A stretch of DNA of 64,000 nt. Origin: Mangrovimonas yunxiaonensis. GTDB lineage: Bacteria; Bacteroidota; Bacteroidia; Flavobacteriales; Flavobacteriaceae. Where the stretch lies: assembly GCF_000733475.1 (NCBI RefSeq), contig NZ_JPFK01000007.1, forward strand, positions 116,001-180,000, in the 5' to 3' direction. Made by a program: the position numbers and the translations under genes. The notes beneath the pieces are model-generated. The model did no database searches, was not told the origin of the DNA, and saw only the letters and a program-made list of their open reading frames with translations. Below, one piece after another: positions 63,671 through 64,000 of the stretch (the stretch's first letter is position 1; every line of letters begins with the position of its first letter).

Positions 63671-63837
63671 CACCCGCTTTGCGAAACAAGGCGATACGAT
63701 ACAAGAAGACACGTTCATAAACATATTGAATTGACAGCGTAAGAGACGATTGGGAAACCAATTGTTTCGACAGAGAGAACAAACCATTTTGAGACCTTCA
63801 AAAATCGATTCGGGTCGTTATACAGATTTTAAGATTT
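63671..63837 (+). other. 16S rRNA leader
   Basis: The ~167-nt leader from P3 to the mature 16S start. It contains a hairpin ATTGG-GAAA-CCAAT (63749-63762) and probably the 5' half of the 16S processing stem; its partner lies outside the window. Confidence 0.5.
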
Positions 63838-64000
63838 AACGATGAAGAGTTTGATCCTGGCTCAGGATGAACGCTAGCGGCAGGCCTAACACATGCAAGT
63901 CGAACGGTAACAGGGATTAGCTTGCTAATCTGCTGACGAGTGGCGCACGGGTGCGTAACGCGTATGCAACCTACCTCTTACAGGGAGATAGCCCAGAGAA
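63838..64000 (+). rRNA. rrs: 16S ribosomal RNA, 5' part (cut by window end)
   Basis: Begins near AACGATGAAGAGTTTGATCC and includes the universal 27F region and ATGCAAGTCGAACGGTAAC. The variable V1 loop (GGGATTAGCTTGCTAATC) and the following TGACGAGTGGCGCACGGG fit the family Flavobacteriaceae. The gene continues beyond 64000. The exact mature 5' end is uncertain by a few bases. Confidence 0.95.

Overview
The window looks like a chromosomal segment of a marine-type member of the Flavobacteriaceae (Bacteroidota). It is AT-rich and carries a SusC/SusD pair, many lipoproteins whose Cys is followed by acidic or Ser residues, promoters of the Bacteroidota type (TTG, about 19 nt, TAnnTTTG), almost no Shine-Dalgarno sequences, and a 16S rRNA 5' end typical of the family. 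I do not name a genus.

Layout. 1-10 kb: the start of a macroglobulin-like protein, a TPR protein, Mpl murein-peptide ligase, a PaiB-like flavoprotein, RadC, a deacetylase-like protein, a YjjG-type nucleotidase, RarA, a rhomboid protease and RlmB. 10-18.4 kb: a SusC-SusD-lipoprotein-lipoprotein operon ending in a clear terminator, then an Omp85-type outer-membrane protein. 18.5-36 kb: the fused str-S10-spc-alpha translation supercluster, rpsL to rplQ, all on the plus strand. It has a promoter at rpsL, a terminator-like hairpin between rpsJ and rplC, and a terminator/promoter overlap before rpsD. 36-46 kb: housekeeping genes (carA, eno, gltA, a DDAH-like hydrolase, a YceI protein, a hybrid histidine kinase, lysS), several ending in strong intrinsic terminators. 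46-50 kb: a frameshifted DUF1573 gene, a membrane-spanning LuxR-type regulator, a 52-residue Pmp3/YqaE protein, lipB and a nucleoid-associated protein.

50-58 kb is the most interesting part. An ECF-type sigma factor and a single-pass TPR protein that could be its anti-sigma factor lie among surface-protein genes. These encode two proteins with predicted caspase-fold (clan CD) His/Cys motifs, one CHAT-TPR protein and one legumain-like lipoprotein, plus three other lipoproteins. Five upstream sites share one bipartite motif, GTTAAyCyTW, 12-13 nt, CATWRA. They precede the sigma gene itself, three lipoprotein genes or operons, and an apparent ~110-nt small RNA with its own terminator. I read this as a self-contained sigma-controlled envelope regulon. 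Its parts are recognisable families; the shared promoter, the small RNA and the paired caspase-like proteins are inferences from this sequence.

58-64 kb: a large lipoprotein with a C-terminal propeller-like region, rnhB, a putative porin, and a ~590-nt region with three tandem rRNA promoters leading into a 16S rRNA gene cut by the window end. No CRISPR array, insertion sequence or tRNA gene was seen.
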